From positions 1 through 39,083 of the forward strand of contig CAIZLD010000054.1 of NCBI GenBank assembly GCA_903933715.1: a stretch of 39,083 nt of DNA. Direction: 5' to 3'. The notes under the pieces were generated by a model that made no database searches, was not told where the DNA came from, and was given only the letters and a program-made list of their open reading frames with translations. This document shows, one piece after another, positions 14,475-23,119 of this stretch (the first letter of the stretch is position 1; each line of letters starts with the position of its first letter). The translations under genes were made by a program, and so were the position numbers. The stretch is from an uncultured Spartobacteria bacterium (lineage in GTDB: Bacteria > Verrucomicrobiota > Verrucomicrobiia > Chthoniobacterales > Chthoniobacteraceae).

Positions 14475-15806
14475 TCAGGCCAGCAACTCCGCCGTGCGAC
14501 GGTTCGCCCCGAGATGCACCTTGAGCACGGACCGCGCTCGCTCCACCAACTCCTGCCTTCGGGCTGGATCGCCAAGCAACGCCTCGGTTTCCCGCAAAAG
14601 CCCAGCCTCATCAGGCACCTGCACGGCTCCCCCGGCGTTCAAAAGCTGGCGCACCAACGCCTGAAAGTTTTCCATGTGAGAGCCGAACACCACCGGGCGA
14701 CCCACCAAAACCGGCTCGGCCGGATTTTGCCCGCCGATGGCCGTCAGGCTTTTGCCGACGAAACAAACAGTGGCGAGCGCATACCAATCGCGCAATTCGC
14801 CCGTCGTGTTCACGATCAAAACATCCGGGCGCGGGCTCCCGGCGGGCCATTCCGGGGTTCCAGAGCGCAACGCCGTCGCCAACCCGAGAGCGTGCAAATC
14901 GCGCTCCACCTCCGCAGTGCGTTCTACATGGCGCGGCACGACGATCAAAAATAAATCGGGGAACCGGGCTCGCAACGCCAGCGCAACGCGACCCAAAATA
15001 GCCTCTTCGCCGGGGAACGTGCTGCCTCCCAATAAAATCGGAGCCTCCGGGGAAACGCCGATTCGTTCCAAAAGCCCCCGGAACTCCGGTCCACGCGCCG
15101 CTTCCGCCACGGCAAAATCGAATTTCAAGCTTCCCGTGCAGACGAGCGCTTCGCGGCGGACTCCCAAGCTTTCCCAACGCTCCAAATCGTCCGGCTCCTG
15201 CACGCAAACCCGCTCCAGCATGGAAAAAAACGGGGCCACCCACCAACGCCATTTACGGAAACCGCGTTCCGATCTGGGGCTCAACCGGGCGTTCACCACC
15301 GAGACCGGGATCGAGCGGCGGTAACATTCGGCGACCATATTGGGCCAGAGTTCCTTATCGACCATCACCACCTGCGCGGGCCGGATCAATTCCAACACAC
15401 GGCGCACCATCCGGACGGCATCCAGCGGATAATAGATCAACTCCATCCCGCCGCCTCCATTTTCAATCTGCTCCCGGGCCACCGCGTACCCGGTGGAAGT
15501 GGTGGTGGAAATCAACACCCGCATTCCCGGGTGCACCGATTGCAGCGTGCGACCCAGGTTGATCCCCATCATCATCTCGCCCACGCTCACGGCGTGAATC
15601 CAGGTCCAGCCGCCCGATGCCAGGCGGGCCCGATCTGCCTTGCCATAAAGCCCGAGTCGCTGGCCGAATTTATGCCGGTAATTGCCGCGCCGGATCATCC
15701 GCATCAAAATACCCGGCAACATCAGGATCAATACGACCGGGAACAGGATGCGGTAGGCCCGTAAAGGGAGGCGGGCGGCGGCAGGCAACGCGCGAAAAAT
15801 TTCCAT
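14475..15806 (-). CDS. waaA: 3-deoxy-D-manno-octulosonic acid (Kdo) transferase
   Basis: WaaA (KdtA) adds Kdo from CMP-Kdo to lipid IVA at the inner membrane, an early step of lipopolysaccharide synthesis. The 443-aa protein has an N-terminal membrane anchor (about 20-36) and GT-B fold motifs: GNYRHKFGQRLG, WIHAVSVGE with the catalytic-base Glu at 77, VVMVDKELWPNM (commonly ETELWPN; here DKELWPN), CTGSLKFD, LLGGSTFPGEE and GGQNPAEP. Its presence shows an outer membrane with LPS. It is 56 nt downstream of ftsZ on the same strand. There is no Shine-Dalgarno; the start gives the family N-terminus. Confidence 0.94.
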   Translation of the reverse strand: MEIFRALPAAARLPLRAYRILFPVVLILMLPGILMRMIRRGNYRHKFGQRLGLYGKADRARLASGGWTWIHAVSVGEMMMGINLGRTLQSVHPGMRVLISTTTSTGYAVAREQIENGGGGMELIYYPLDAVRMVRRVLELIRPAQVVMVDKELWPNMVAECYRRSIPVSVVNARLSPRSERGFRKWRWWVAPFFSMLERVCVQEPDDLERWESLGVRREALVCTGSLKFDFAVAEAARGPEFRGLLERIGVSPEAPILLGGSTFPGEEAILGRVALALRARFPDLFLIVVPRHVERTAEVERDLHALGLATALRSGTPEWPAGSPRPDVLIVNTTGELRDWYALATVCFVGKSLTAIGGQNPAEPVLVGRPVVFGSHMENFQALVRQLLNAGGAVQVPDEAGLLRETEALLGDPARRQELVERARSVLKVHLGANRRTAELLA

Positions 15807-15862
15807 CGCCGGAATTCAAACAGGGTTGGCCGGAAAAGAAAAACCCGAAATGATTCCCATGC

Positions 15863-17527
15863 CTAGCGGAGCTTCACGCGGCGGCGCAGGTAGGTCGGCA
15901 CGTCCAGATCCTGCCCATCAACGATGGTCGGTTCGCTTTTTTCAAACCGGCCTCGCGTGACCGGCTCGAATTGGAGAATCTCCTGCTGGGGCGTTTTGGA
16001 ACCGGTTTGCGGAACGGCTTCATGGTTTGGCTCGGCGGCACGCGGTTTGGGAGCGATGAGCGGCCGACGCTCCGGACGCACGAATGCCGGTTTGGGCTCT
16101 GGCACGGCTTCCGGTTCCGGCTCCAGGCTGGCCTCCTCCATGGGAATTTCCGGAATCGGCTCCGGCTCGATCTCAATCGCCTCAGATTGCGGTTCGATCT
16201 CCGGCTCTTTTTCAACCGGCGCGGGCATTTTTGGATAGGGGCGGTCCAGCATGCGTCCGGGCACAGGCGGCGCGATTTTCGAAGGAGTTTCCTCCTCCTC
16301 TCCAAACAAGGAGGCCTGAGAAACCGGCAAGCGCAGGCCGCGCGGTTTTACAGGGCGTGGTGCCGCGGGAGCGACCACCGGCTCTTCGACTTGCGGCTCC
16401 GCTTCGGGTTTTTCCGCCAAAGCCTCAACCTGTTGGATCGGTTCCGGCATCTCCTCTTTTTGATCCGGGATTGCCGGAATCTCGACGGGCGCGGGAACCG
16501 GTTTTGGCAAAACCGGAGCCGGCTGTTGCGCCTGTGGTTTCGGGCGGATAACCGCTGCGGGTTCGTTGCCAACGGAACTCAAAATCGTCACCACGATGCG
16601 ACCGGCAAGCTCGGGATCGACCGCCGCTCCAAAACAAATGCGGGTGGAATCGTTAACGTACCGGTTGAACTCCTCCATGAGAAGCTGCACTTCGTCGAGC
16701 GTGAGATCGGGGCCGCCGGTGACTTGCACGAGCACGGTTTCGCAATCGCGCAGCATCCGGCCCTTGTCCATCAGCGGGTTTTTGAGCGCGCGCGCCAACG
16801 CATCGTAAGAGCGATTGGAACCTTCCGCCTCGCCATAACCAAAAAGGCAGCGGGCATTGACGCGATGCAATACGGAGGCCAGTTCGTCGAACCCCAGATG
16901 GATCAATCCGTTGCGATTGAGCAATCCGGCCAGCCCCAAAACGCATTGGCTCAAGGTGAGGTCAGCCGCCGCAAAAGCGGCTTGAATGCCGGTTTTGGGA
17001 GCGACGGCATCCCCCATCCGGTCGTTTTCAAAACAAAGGATTGCATCCGCATGCTGCTGAAGCGCGGCGAGCGATTCCCGGGCTTGTGCGGCACGGCGTT
17101 TGCCTTCAAATCCAAAAGGAAGCGTCACCAGCGCAATCACCAGCGCGCCAGTTTCCCGGGCGAGTTCCGCGACAATCGGCGCCGCGCCCGAACCGGTCCC
17201 CCCGCCCAATCCGGCGATTACAAACACCGCTTCAGCTCCTTCGAGCGCGGAGCGGATTTCCGCCGCCGATTCCCCGGCCGCGCATCGGCCCAATTCCGGG
17301 TCGCCCCCGGAACCAAGTCCACGCGTCGCTTCGGCCCCAAGTTGCACCTTTTCGCCCGCAACGGACGCAACCAGTGCCTGTGCTTCGGTATTGGCAGCAA
17401 TGAGGCATCCCGGGTCAACCCCGTCGAGCGCCATCCGGTCGAGCGCATTGGCTCCCGCCCCGCCGATCCCGATGATTTTGATATTCCGGGCCGTGGTGGA
17501 GCCATTGCGAGGGGTAAATTCGATCAT
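15863..17527 (-). CDS. ftsZ: Cell division protein FtsZ, divergent, with long acidic linker
   Basis: FtsZ is the tubulin-like GTPase that forms the division ring. The N-terminal domain has IKIIGIGGAGANALDRM (16-32), AANTEAQAL and the tubulin signature GGGTGSG (108-114). The T7 synergy loop, which supplies the GTP-hydrolysing residues to the neighbouring subunit, is altered: GLIHLGFDEL (207-216) replaces GLINVDFADV, so the first Asp is Gly212 and the second aligns with Glu215. The globular part ends near 320; a Pro/Glu-rich linker of about 215 residues follows, then a conserved C-terminal peptide (DLDVPTYLRRRVKLR) of the type that binds FtsA. At 554 aa it is much longer than the usual 350-400. 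It is 12 nt after ftsA. Confidence 0.95.
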   Translation of the reverse strand: MIEFTPRNGSTTARNIKIIGIGGAGANALDRMALDGVDPGCLIAANTEAQALVASVAGEKVQLGAEATRGLGSGGDPELGRCAAGESAAEIRSALEGAEAVFVIAGLGGGTGSGAAPIVAELARETGALVIALVTLPFGFEGKRRAAQARESLAALQQHADAILCFENDRMGDAVAPKTGIQAAFAAADLTLSQCVLGLAGLLNRNGLIHLGFDELASVLHRVNARCLFGYGEAEGSNRSYDALARALKNPLMDKGRMLRDCETVLVQVTGGPDLTLDEVQLLMEEFNRYVNDSTRICFGAAVDPELAGRIVVTILSSVGNEPAAVIRPKPQAQQPAPVLPKPVPAPVEIPAIPDQKEEMPEPIQQVEALAEKPEAEPQVEEPVVAPAAPRPVKPRGLRLPVSQASLFGEEEETPSKIAPPVPGRMLDRPYPKMPAPVEKEPEIEPQSEAIEIEPEPIPEIPMEEASLEPEPEAVPEPKPAFVRPERRPLIAPKPRAAEPNHEAVPQTGSKTPQQEILQFEPVTRGRFEKSEPTIVDGQDLDVPTYLRRRVKLR

Positions 17528-17539
17528 AGGAGGCGACGG

Positions 17540-18748
17540 TTAGCGTTTAAAAAGTTTTCCCAAAAGCCCTTTGATTCCGGTTTTTTGAGGACGGTTGGCG
17601 TAGGCCGCCTGTCCGTAACGAAGGAGGCCGATGGCGGTGGAAAATTGCGGATTTTCGGAAACGGCAATCAACCCGGAGGTCGATTTGGCGGCATGGGCCA
17701 CGTTCACCGGCACGCCAAAGATTTCCTGCGCAAGCGGCCCGATCCCTCTCATTTGGGAGCAGCCGCCGGTGATCACGATTCCCGCGCCAAGCATCGGCAA
17801 ATACGGCTCCCCCTCCAGCGCCCGTTTGAGCAATTCAAATGTCTCGCCCAAGCGGCAGTTGATAATGGTATTGAGCGTCTCGCGCTCGATCTCCCGGCCC
17901 GCGAAACCGGTTTCATCCTTGAGGTAAAGAGTTTCGCCGGGCAACGCATTGCCGAGCGTGGCATCCCCCTCCTCGATTTTGAGCCGGTCGGCTTTGGCCA
18001 TCGGGATGCGAAGCCCCATTGAAATATCATTGGTGATGTGATCGCCGCCGACTGCCAGCGAACCGCTTTGCTGCACCGCGCCGTCCACATAGACGACGTA
18101 ATCGGTGGTGCCGCCGCCGATGTCGATCACGAGCGCCCCGAGATCTTTCTGCTGCTGATTGAGGATCGCCTGAGCCGAAGCGTAGCCGTTGAAAACCACA
18201 TCCTCCACTTCAATGCCAAGCTCCTTGATCACGCGCACGGTGTTACGGATGCGGTTCCCGACGCCGTGGATGATGTGGAAATCGGCCTCCAGCATGCGTC
18301 CCAGCATGGAAATCGGGTTGAGCACCCCTTCCTGCCCGTCAACGTAATAGTGCTGGAGGATGGTGTGCAGGAAAGCGTTCTGCGGCGGGATATTGACGTC
18401 GCGCGCGCTCAAGGCGACATCCTCGCAGTCGGAGATGTCGATCTCCTCGCGGTCCTCGGGTAGGTTCACGCAACCCCGGTTGTTAAAGGAATGGATGTGC
18501 GACCCGGTGACGCCCGCGAACACCGATTTGATGGTGACGTCGCTCTTGTCCTCGGCGTCCGCAATCGCCTCGCGCACGCATTTATGGACGTTCTCGAAAT
18601 CGACGATCTCCCCCTTGCGGATGCCGCAGGAAGGAGCCTGGCCGACGCCCAGAATTTTGATGGGACCGTCCGCATTCGCCTCGCCCACCACGACACAAAC
18701 CTTGGAGGTTCCCATCTCCAGCCCGACAAAAATGTGATCTTTGGCCAT
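17540..18748 (-). CDS. ftsA: Cell division protein FtsA
   Basis: FtsA is the actin-like ATPase that tethers FtsZ to the membrane. The 402-aa protein shows IFVGLEMGTSKVCVVVGE (phosphate 1), the 1C domain with VFAGVTGSHIHS, phosphate 2 LVIDIGGGTTDYVVYVDG, and IVITGGCSQMRGI (adenosine motif). It ends in an amphipathic helix GIKGLLGKLFKR, the membrane-targeting sequence. Length and motifs are normal, in contrast to the adjacent FtsZ. The ATG is preceded by A/T-rich sequence but no Shine-Dalgarno. Confidence 0.96.
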   Translation of the reverse strand: MAKDHIFVGLEMGTSKVCVVVGEANADGPIKILGVGQAPSCGIRKGEIVDFENVHKCVREAIADAEDKSDVTIKSVFAGVTGSHIHSFNNRGCVNLPEDREEIDISDCEDVALSARDVNIPPQNAFLHTILQHYYVDGQEGVLNPISMLGRMLEADFHIIHGVGNRIRNTVRVIKELGIEVEDVVFNGYASAQAILNQQQKDLGALVIDIGGGTTDYVVYVDGAVQQSGSLAVGGDHITNDISMGLRIPMAKADRLKIEEGDATLGNALPGETLYLKDETGFAGREIERETLNTIINCRLGETFELLKRALEGEPYLPMLGAGIVITGGCSQMRGIGPLAQEIFGVPVNVAHAAKSTSGLIAVSENPQFSTAIGLLRYGQAAYANRPQKTGIKGLLGKLFKR

Positions 18749-18760
18749 CGGTTAAAAACG

Positions 18761-19900
18761 TTAATGGGCCGGTTCGGCGCGGCGAATGATCGGCTCCGCA
18801 CGGCGGATCAGCGGTTCAGCGCGCTGGACTTTCTGGGTTGCGGCGGTGGTGAATTTTTTCTTGAGCGCCGCGGTTGCCGATTTCGATTTCACCGGCTTGG
18901 ACTCCACGACCGGTTTGGGAGCCGGTTTTTCCGGCTCAGCGGCGGCCACGGCGGTCTTGGGGGCGTCCTCCTGGTCCGGCCCCGTTTCCGGCAGGTCGTT
19001 GGCGGCGGGAGGAGCGGAGAAATCAGCCAGGATCGCCGGGATGTTGCGCTCCACCATCAGGTTGACCTTGCGGACTTCCTTGCCTTGGGCGGCGGCGTAA
19101 TCGAGCACGGCCCCCAGCCGTTCCAACTGCTTTCCGATGTCGTCGATGCCAAACGTGAGCTTGGCCCGCTTCGCGTCGGTGGCGATCATGCAATAGCCGA
19201 GCGAAAGATCGAGGCTTTGAAGCCGGAACCGGTTGGCGTCGGAGTTTTTCTGGACTAGTTCAAGCGCGGCGCACACCTCGGGAGTCCCGACGGTTTCGCC
19301 GGGCAGGTAGTTTTCCACCGGGACCCCGTAAATGGCGGGAAGGCGCAGGTATTCCGGGAGCTGGCTTTTGGGCCGGAAGAGAACCCCTTTGCTGTCGATC
19401 AGGAACGATTTTTCGGACGACGACGGATCGGTGGCCCGGGCTTCCGCCAACCACGCGACGGGGCGGCGCTCTACAATATCAATCACGATTTTGTTCGGCA
19501 GGGAACGCTGCAAATCGACCCGTTCGATCTGCGGCAGTTTGGCGAGCGCCTCTCGAGCTTGCGCCAGGCTGACGGTGAAGATGTTTTGCCCAAGCGAAAG
19601 TTTGGCGGTTGAGAGGACCAGTTCACGCGAAAGCGCCGCTCCGTCATCGGCGATTTCGACCGCCGCTAGGTTGTATTCCGGATTATTCAAGAACATCCGG
19701 TTCACCACGGCGCGGCCGCCATAGACCACTCCGCCGACCAGAAAGACGGCGAGCAACAGTTTGCAAAAAACCATCCCGATCGCCCGGTTTCGTTGGCGAT
19801 GGGCGATCTCGGAGCGGACTTTGACCTCCAGGAGCCCCTGCGTCTTGAGCAGACGGCCTCCGGAACGGCGTTTATTGCTGACAGGTTTACGGGAGATCAT
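18761..19900 (-). CDS. ftsQ: Cell division protein FtsQ with repetitive C-terminal tail
   Basis: FtsQ (DivIB) is a bitopic membrane protein linking early and late division proteins. The chosen ATG (19900) gives 379 aa: a basic cytoplasmic N-terminus, one transmembrane helix (about 40-62), a POTRA domain from about 71 (with SLAQAREALAKLPQIERVDL and SLPNKIVIDIVERRPVAW), a beta domain to about 285, then a low-complexity tail rich in Ala, Pro and Lys. The last 21 residues contain three RAEP units (QRAEPLIRRAEPIIRRAEP). An upstream start at 19954 is possible but overlaps ddl by 68 nt; the chosen start overlaps it by 14. The tail is unusual and its role unknown. Confidence 0.9.
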   Translation of the reverse strand: MISRKPVSNKRRSGGRLLKTQGLLEVKVRSEIAHRQRNRAIGMVFCKLLLAVFLVGGVVYGGRAVVNRMFLNNPEYNLAAVEIADDGAALSRELVLSTAKLSLGQNIFTVSLAQAREALAKLPQIERVDLQRSLPNKIVIDIVERRPVAWLAEARATDPSSSEKSFLIDSKGVLFRPKSQLPEYLRLPAIYGVPVENYLPGETVGTPEVCAALELVQKNSDANRFRLQSLDLSLGYCMIATDAKRAKLTFGIDDIGKQLERLGAVLDYAAAQGKEVRKVNLMVERNIPAILADFSAPPAANDLPETGPDQEDAPKTAVAAAEPEKPAPKPVVESKPVKSKSATAALKKKFTTAATQKVQRAEPLIRRAEPIIRRAEPAH

Positions 19901-20816
19901 GGGTACGGGAAAGGGAAAGTTCGGCGATGCGCTCGCAAAGTTGGGGATAGCCAATCCCGGCGGCGGCGGCGGCTTCGGGCAACAGGCTGGCCTCGGTCAT
20001 GCCGGGGATGGTGTTGATTTCGATTACGACCGCCTCGCCGTTGGGACGAAGGATGATATCGACGCGAGAATATACTTCGAGATCGAGCGCACGCTTGGCG
20101 GCGAGAGCGGTTTGCTGGACCAACAAGGTGGCCGCCTCGTCAAGCGCGGCGGGGCAATAATGGTCGGCCGCACCTTGTCCCGTCGGGTCGAGGAACGGGT
20201 ATTTGTTGGCGAAATCATAGAAGCCAACGCGGGGCCGGATTTCAATAATTGGCAGCGCGAGGTCGCCCAAAATCCCGACGGTCAATTCGCGTCCCTCGAC
20301 AAATTGTTCAACCAGCAATTCCTTGGCAAAAGAGGCGGCGGCTTTCACTGCCGGGGCAGCCTCTTCGGGCGTCTTGACGATGAAAACCCCCACGCTGGAC
20401 CCTTCGCACGGCGCTTTGATGACGTAAGGCAACGGCAAGCTCGGCATGACACCCGCCGCGACAATCTCGAATTTGGCGGTCGGCACGCCGCGTTCCACAA
20501 ACCGGGCTTTGGCTTTGAGTTTATCAAACGCCAACTCGCTCCCTTGCACCCCTTCGCCGGTGTACGGCACGCCCCGGGCCTCCAGTTCGCGCTGCACCTG
20601 GCCGTCTTCACCAAAAGTGCCGTGAATGATGTTGAATACGAAATCGACCTTCGAGGGGAGGTCGAAGCCGGGCCCGGTCACATCGAGATCGATGACCTCC
20701 GCACCGAGTTTTTTTAACGCGCCAACCACTCCCGCCGCAGAGGCGTGGGAAATTTCGCGTTCCGAGCCGGGACCGCCTTTCAGGACGACGATGCGCTTGT
20801 TGGTAAGAAAGCTCAT
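19887..20816 (-). CDS. ddl: D-alanine-D-alanine ligase
   Basis: Ddl joins two D-alanines for the peptidoglycan stem peptide using ATP. The 309-aa ATP-grasp protein has RIVVLKGGPGSEREISHASA (9-28), NIIHGTFGEDGQVQRELE, the ATP-grasp core (YVIKAPCEGSSVGVFIV, ELLVEQFVEGRELTVGIL) and the metal site EINTIPGMTEASLLPEAA. The second position of the usual GGxSxERxVS motif is varied (GGPGSEREIS) but Glu and Ser are kept. It overlaps the murC-murB stop by four bases (ATGA) and ftsQ by 14 bases. Confidence 0.96.
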   Translation of the reverse strand: MSFLTNKRIVVLKGGPGSEREISHASAAGVVGALKKLGAEVIDLDVTGPGFDLPSKVDFVFNIIHGTFGEDGQVQRELEARGVPYTGEGVQGSELAFDKLKAKARFVERGVPTAKFEIVAAGVMPSLPLPYVIKAPCEGSSVGVFIVKTPEEAAPAVKAAASFAKELLVEQFVEGRELTVGILGDLALPIIEIRPRVGFYDFANKYPFLDPTGQGAADHYCPAALDEAATLLVQQTALAAKRALDLEVYSRVDIILRPNGEAVVIEINTIPGMTEASLLPEAAAAAGIGYPQLCERIAELSLSRTHDLP

Positions 20817-23119
20817 TTGGATAGAAAAGATTTGGCTTCGCCGACGATTTGGACCTCGGTCTCCAGCGCGATGCCCCGTTGTTCCAGCGCGACCGCTTTG
20901 ACCTGCTCGATCAAATCAAGCATATCGGCGGCGGTGGCGTGGGAGTCGTTAATAAAAAAGTTGCCGTGCAGCGTGGAGACGCAAGCCCCGCCAACGCGCA
21001 TCGCCTTGAGCCCGAGTTCTTCGATAAGCTGGCCCGCGGGACAGGCGGCCGGGTTTTTAAAGGTGCATCCCGCGCTCGGCTCTTTGGGCTGGATGGCCCA
21101 GCGTTTATGGGCGTAATCGTCCATCAAGCGGGCGATCTCCGTTTGAGGCCGGGCAAAACCTTCCAGCACGGCACAGGTGGCGTATTGCCGCCCGAGCGCC
21201 GGAACGCCCCGGTAGCGGATTTCCAAATCGGCGGGAACGCGATCGTGGAGCTGCCCTTCCGAATCAACCACACGCAACGAGAGCACCTGGCCAAACGTTT
21301 CGCTGCCCATCGCTCCCGCGTTCATGCGCAATGCGCCGCCGATGTTGCCGGGGATTCCCTCCATCCATTCGAACCCGCCGATGCCTGCTTTCCTGGCGGC
21401 TTGGGCGAGTTCCTTGAGCTTGACGCCCGCGCCCGCAGTGATGCGCATTCCGTCGATTTCGAGCCGCGCAAATTCGCCCCGCTCCAGGTGAACCACCACG
21501 CCGCGGATACCGCCGTCCCGCACGAGCAAGTTGGAGCCGCGCCCCATGACCATCAGCGGGATGGCCCGTTCGTGGCAATGCGCCACCAGCCGCCCCAGCC
21601 CGGCTTCGGTCTCCGGCTCGACCCAGAATTGGGCGGGCCCGCCGACGCGCAAGGTGGTGTGTTTGGAAAGCGGTTCGTATAATTTAATGACCCCCTCGCC
21701 CATCGCGGCATGGAGTTCCTCCATGGCCGATAGATCGCGCGCCAGGATGGAGCCTTGTTCGTGGATGTTCCCGGCTCCGAGGCTCAAGATGCAATCGCCC
21801 GGCTGCAAAAGCCGTCCGGCTTCCAAAACCATCTGGGCGCGGTCGGAAACGTAATGCCCGCCGTGATGTCCATGGGCCGCCATCGCGTCGGCAATCATCT
21901 GGCTGGTCACGCCCGGAATGGGCGGTTCGCTGGCCGGATAAATGTCGGCCAAAAAGACAAACTGCGCATCGTCAAAGGCGGTTCCAAATTCGTCCTTTAA
22001 CTTCACGGTCCGCGTGTAGCGATGCGGTTGGAACAGGACGAGGATGCGGCGATGGCTGCCGTTGCGGGCGGTGGCCAGCGTGGCGCGGATTTCGCTCGGG
22101 TGATGGGCGTAGTCGTCCACCACCAGGAATTTCTCGCTCCGGTATTTGATATCAAAGCGGCGACGGGCTCCCCGGAAGGAAGCAAGCGCCTCGACGATTT
22201 TCGGGAACGCGATCCCGAGTTCGCTCGCCAGCGCAATGACGCTCATCGCGTTGCTCACATTGTGGAGCCCGGGGACGTTCAGTTCGACCACCCCAAGCCG
22301 TTCCCCATGGCGGATCACCTCAAAGCGGGATTGGAAATGGGCATCGTGGAGCGACTCGAACCGATAGTCGGCGTTCGCGGAAGCTCCGTAGGAAATCACC
22401 CCCGGGCGGCTGCCGCAAATCCGGCTCGCGTGGGGATCATCGGCGCAAAAATAAATCGTCCCCCTCGTCTGGTCCATCAGTTGATTAAAGACAGCTTCGA
22501 TGGCCGCGAGGTCTTCGTAATAATCGAGGTGTTCCTCTTCGATATTGAGGATAATGGCGTGCTCGGTCGAGTAGTTGGCCAGCGTCCCGTCGCTCTCGTC
22601 GCCCTCGGCCACAAACCAGTCCCCATCGGTATCCCAATGGGCGTTGGTTCCCAAAATCGGGATCTCCGCGCCGACGTAGTGCGACGGCTTTGCGCCGCCC
22701 ACACGCAGGACATGCGCCGCCATGGAAGAGGTGGTCGTTTTGCCGTGCATTCCGCAAACCACGATGCCCCGTTTGCATTGCATGATGGCGGCCAAGGCGT
22801 CGGCCCGGCGCACCATGCTCACCCCCTGGCGGATCGCCTCGTCGTATTCCACATTGCCGGGACGGATCGCCGAGGAAAAAATAACCAGGTCGGCGTAATG
22901 AATATTCGCGGCATTTTGCGGCTGGTGGAACTCCAGCCCGAGCTTTTGCAGCCGCTGAACTTCCACGTTGGTGACTTTATCGGAACCGGAAACCGTGTGC
23001 CCCATCGCCAGCAACAACCCGGCAATCCCGCTCATCCCGGAACCGGCCACCCCGATGAGATGGATGCGCAGTTCGCCTCCCATTAAAATTTCAGCCAGGT
23101 ATTTGCTGGTGTCGTTCAT
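20813..23119 (-). CDS. murC-murB: MurC-MurB fusion: UDP-MurNAc L-alanine ligase and UDP-MurNAc dehydrogenase
   Basis: One uninterrupted 768-aa frame carries two cytoplasmic peptidoglycan enzymes. Residues 1 to about 470 are MurC: IHLIGVAGSGMSGIAGLL, the ATP loop CGMHGKTTTSS (122-132), DESDGTL, GVISYG, VVDDYAHHPSEI and FQPHRYTRT. Residues about 480-768 are MurB (the flavin NADPH reductase making UDP-MurNAc): HTTLRVGGPA, VMGRGSNLLVRDGGIRG (FAD binding), GIPGNIGGALRMNAGAMG, and AGCTFKNP, where Cys685 stands at the catalytic Ser/Cys position. MurB makes the substrate of MurC, so the fusion joins successive steps in reverse order. Both halves look intact and there is no stop or frameshift at the join. 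Overlaps murG and ddl by four bases each. Confidence 0.95.
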   Translation of the reverse strand: MNDTSKYLAEILMGGELRIHLIGVAGSGMSGIAGLLLAMGHTVSGSDKVTNVEVQRLQKLGLEFHQPQNAANIHYADLVIFSSAIRPGNVEYDEAIRQGVSMVRRADALAAIMQCKRGIVVCGMHGKTTTSSMAAHVLRVGGAKPSHYVGAEIPILGTNAHWDTDGDWFVAEGDESDGTLANYSTEHAIILNIEEEHLDYYEDLAAIEAVFNQLMDQTRGTIYFCADDPHASRICGSRPGVISYGASANADYRFESLHDAHFQSRFEVIRHGERLGVVELNVPGLHNVSNAMSVIALASELGIAFPKIVEALASFRGARRRFDIKYRSEKFLVVDDYAHHPSEIRATLATARNGSHRRILVLFQPHRYTRTVKLKDEFGTAFDDAQFVFLADIYPASEPPIPGVTSQMIADAMAAHGHHGGHYVSDRAQMVLEAGRLLQPGDCILSLGAGNIHEQGSILARDLSAMEELHAAMGEGVIKLYEPLSKHTTLRVGGPAQFWVEPETEAGLGRLVAHCHERAIPLMVMGRGSNLLVRDGGIRGVVVHLERGEFARLEIDGMRITAGAGVKLKELAQAARKAGIGGFEWMEGIPGNIGGALRMNAGAMGSETFGQVLSLRVVDSEGQLHDRVPADLEIRYRGVPALGRQYATCAVLEGFARPQTEIARLMDDYAHKRWAIQPKEPSAGCTFKNPAACPAGQLIEELGLKAMRVGGACVSTLHGNFFINDSHATAADMLDLIEQVKAVALEQRGIALETEVQIVGEAKSFLSK

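Noticed and set aside
15863-17527. Bacterial tubulin instead of FtsZ
   Set aside because: Despite the odd T7 loop, the protein has FtsZ-type N-terminal motifs, the FtsZ C-terminal peptide (DVPTYLRRR) and sits next to ftsA and ftsQ.
15971-18022. 683-aa open frame on the + strand opposite ftsZ and ftsA
   Set aside because: It is an antisense shadow of GC-rich coding sequence; the - strand encodes unmistakable FtsZ and FtsA, and the + strand product is Arg/Gly/Phe-rich without any motif.
20813-23119. Apparent loss of the MurB catalytic serine (YRGVPALG segment)
   Set aside because: The catalytic Ser/Cys position is in the later AGxxFKNP motif, which here reads AGCTFKNP with Cys685, an accepted alternative; the earlier segment only corresponds to the YRxS region.
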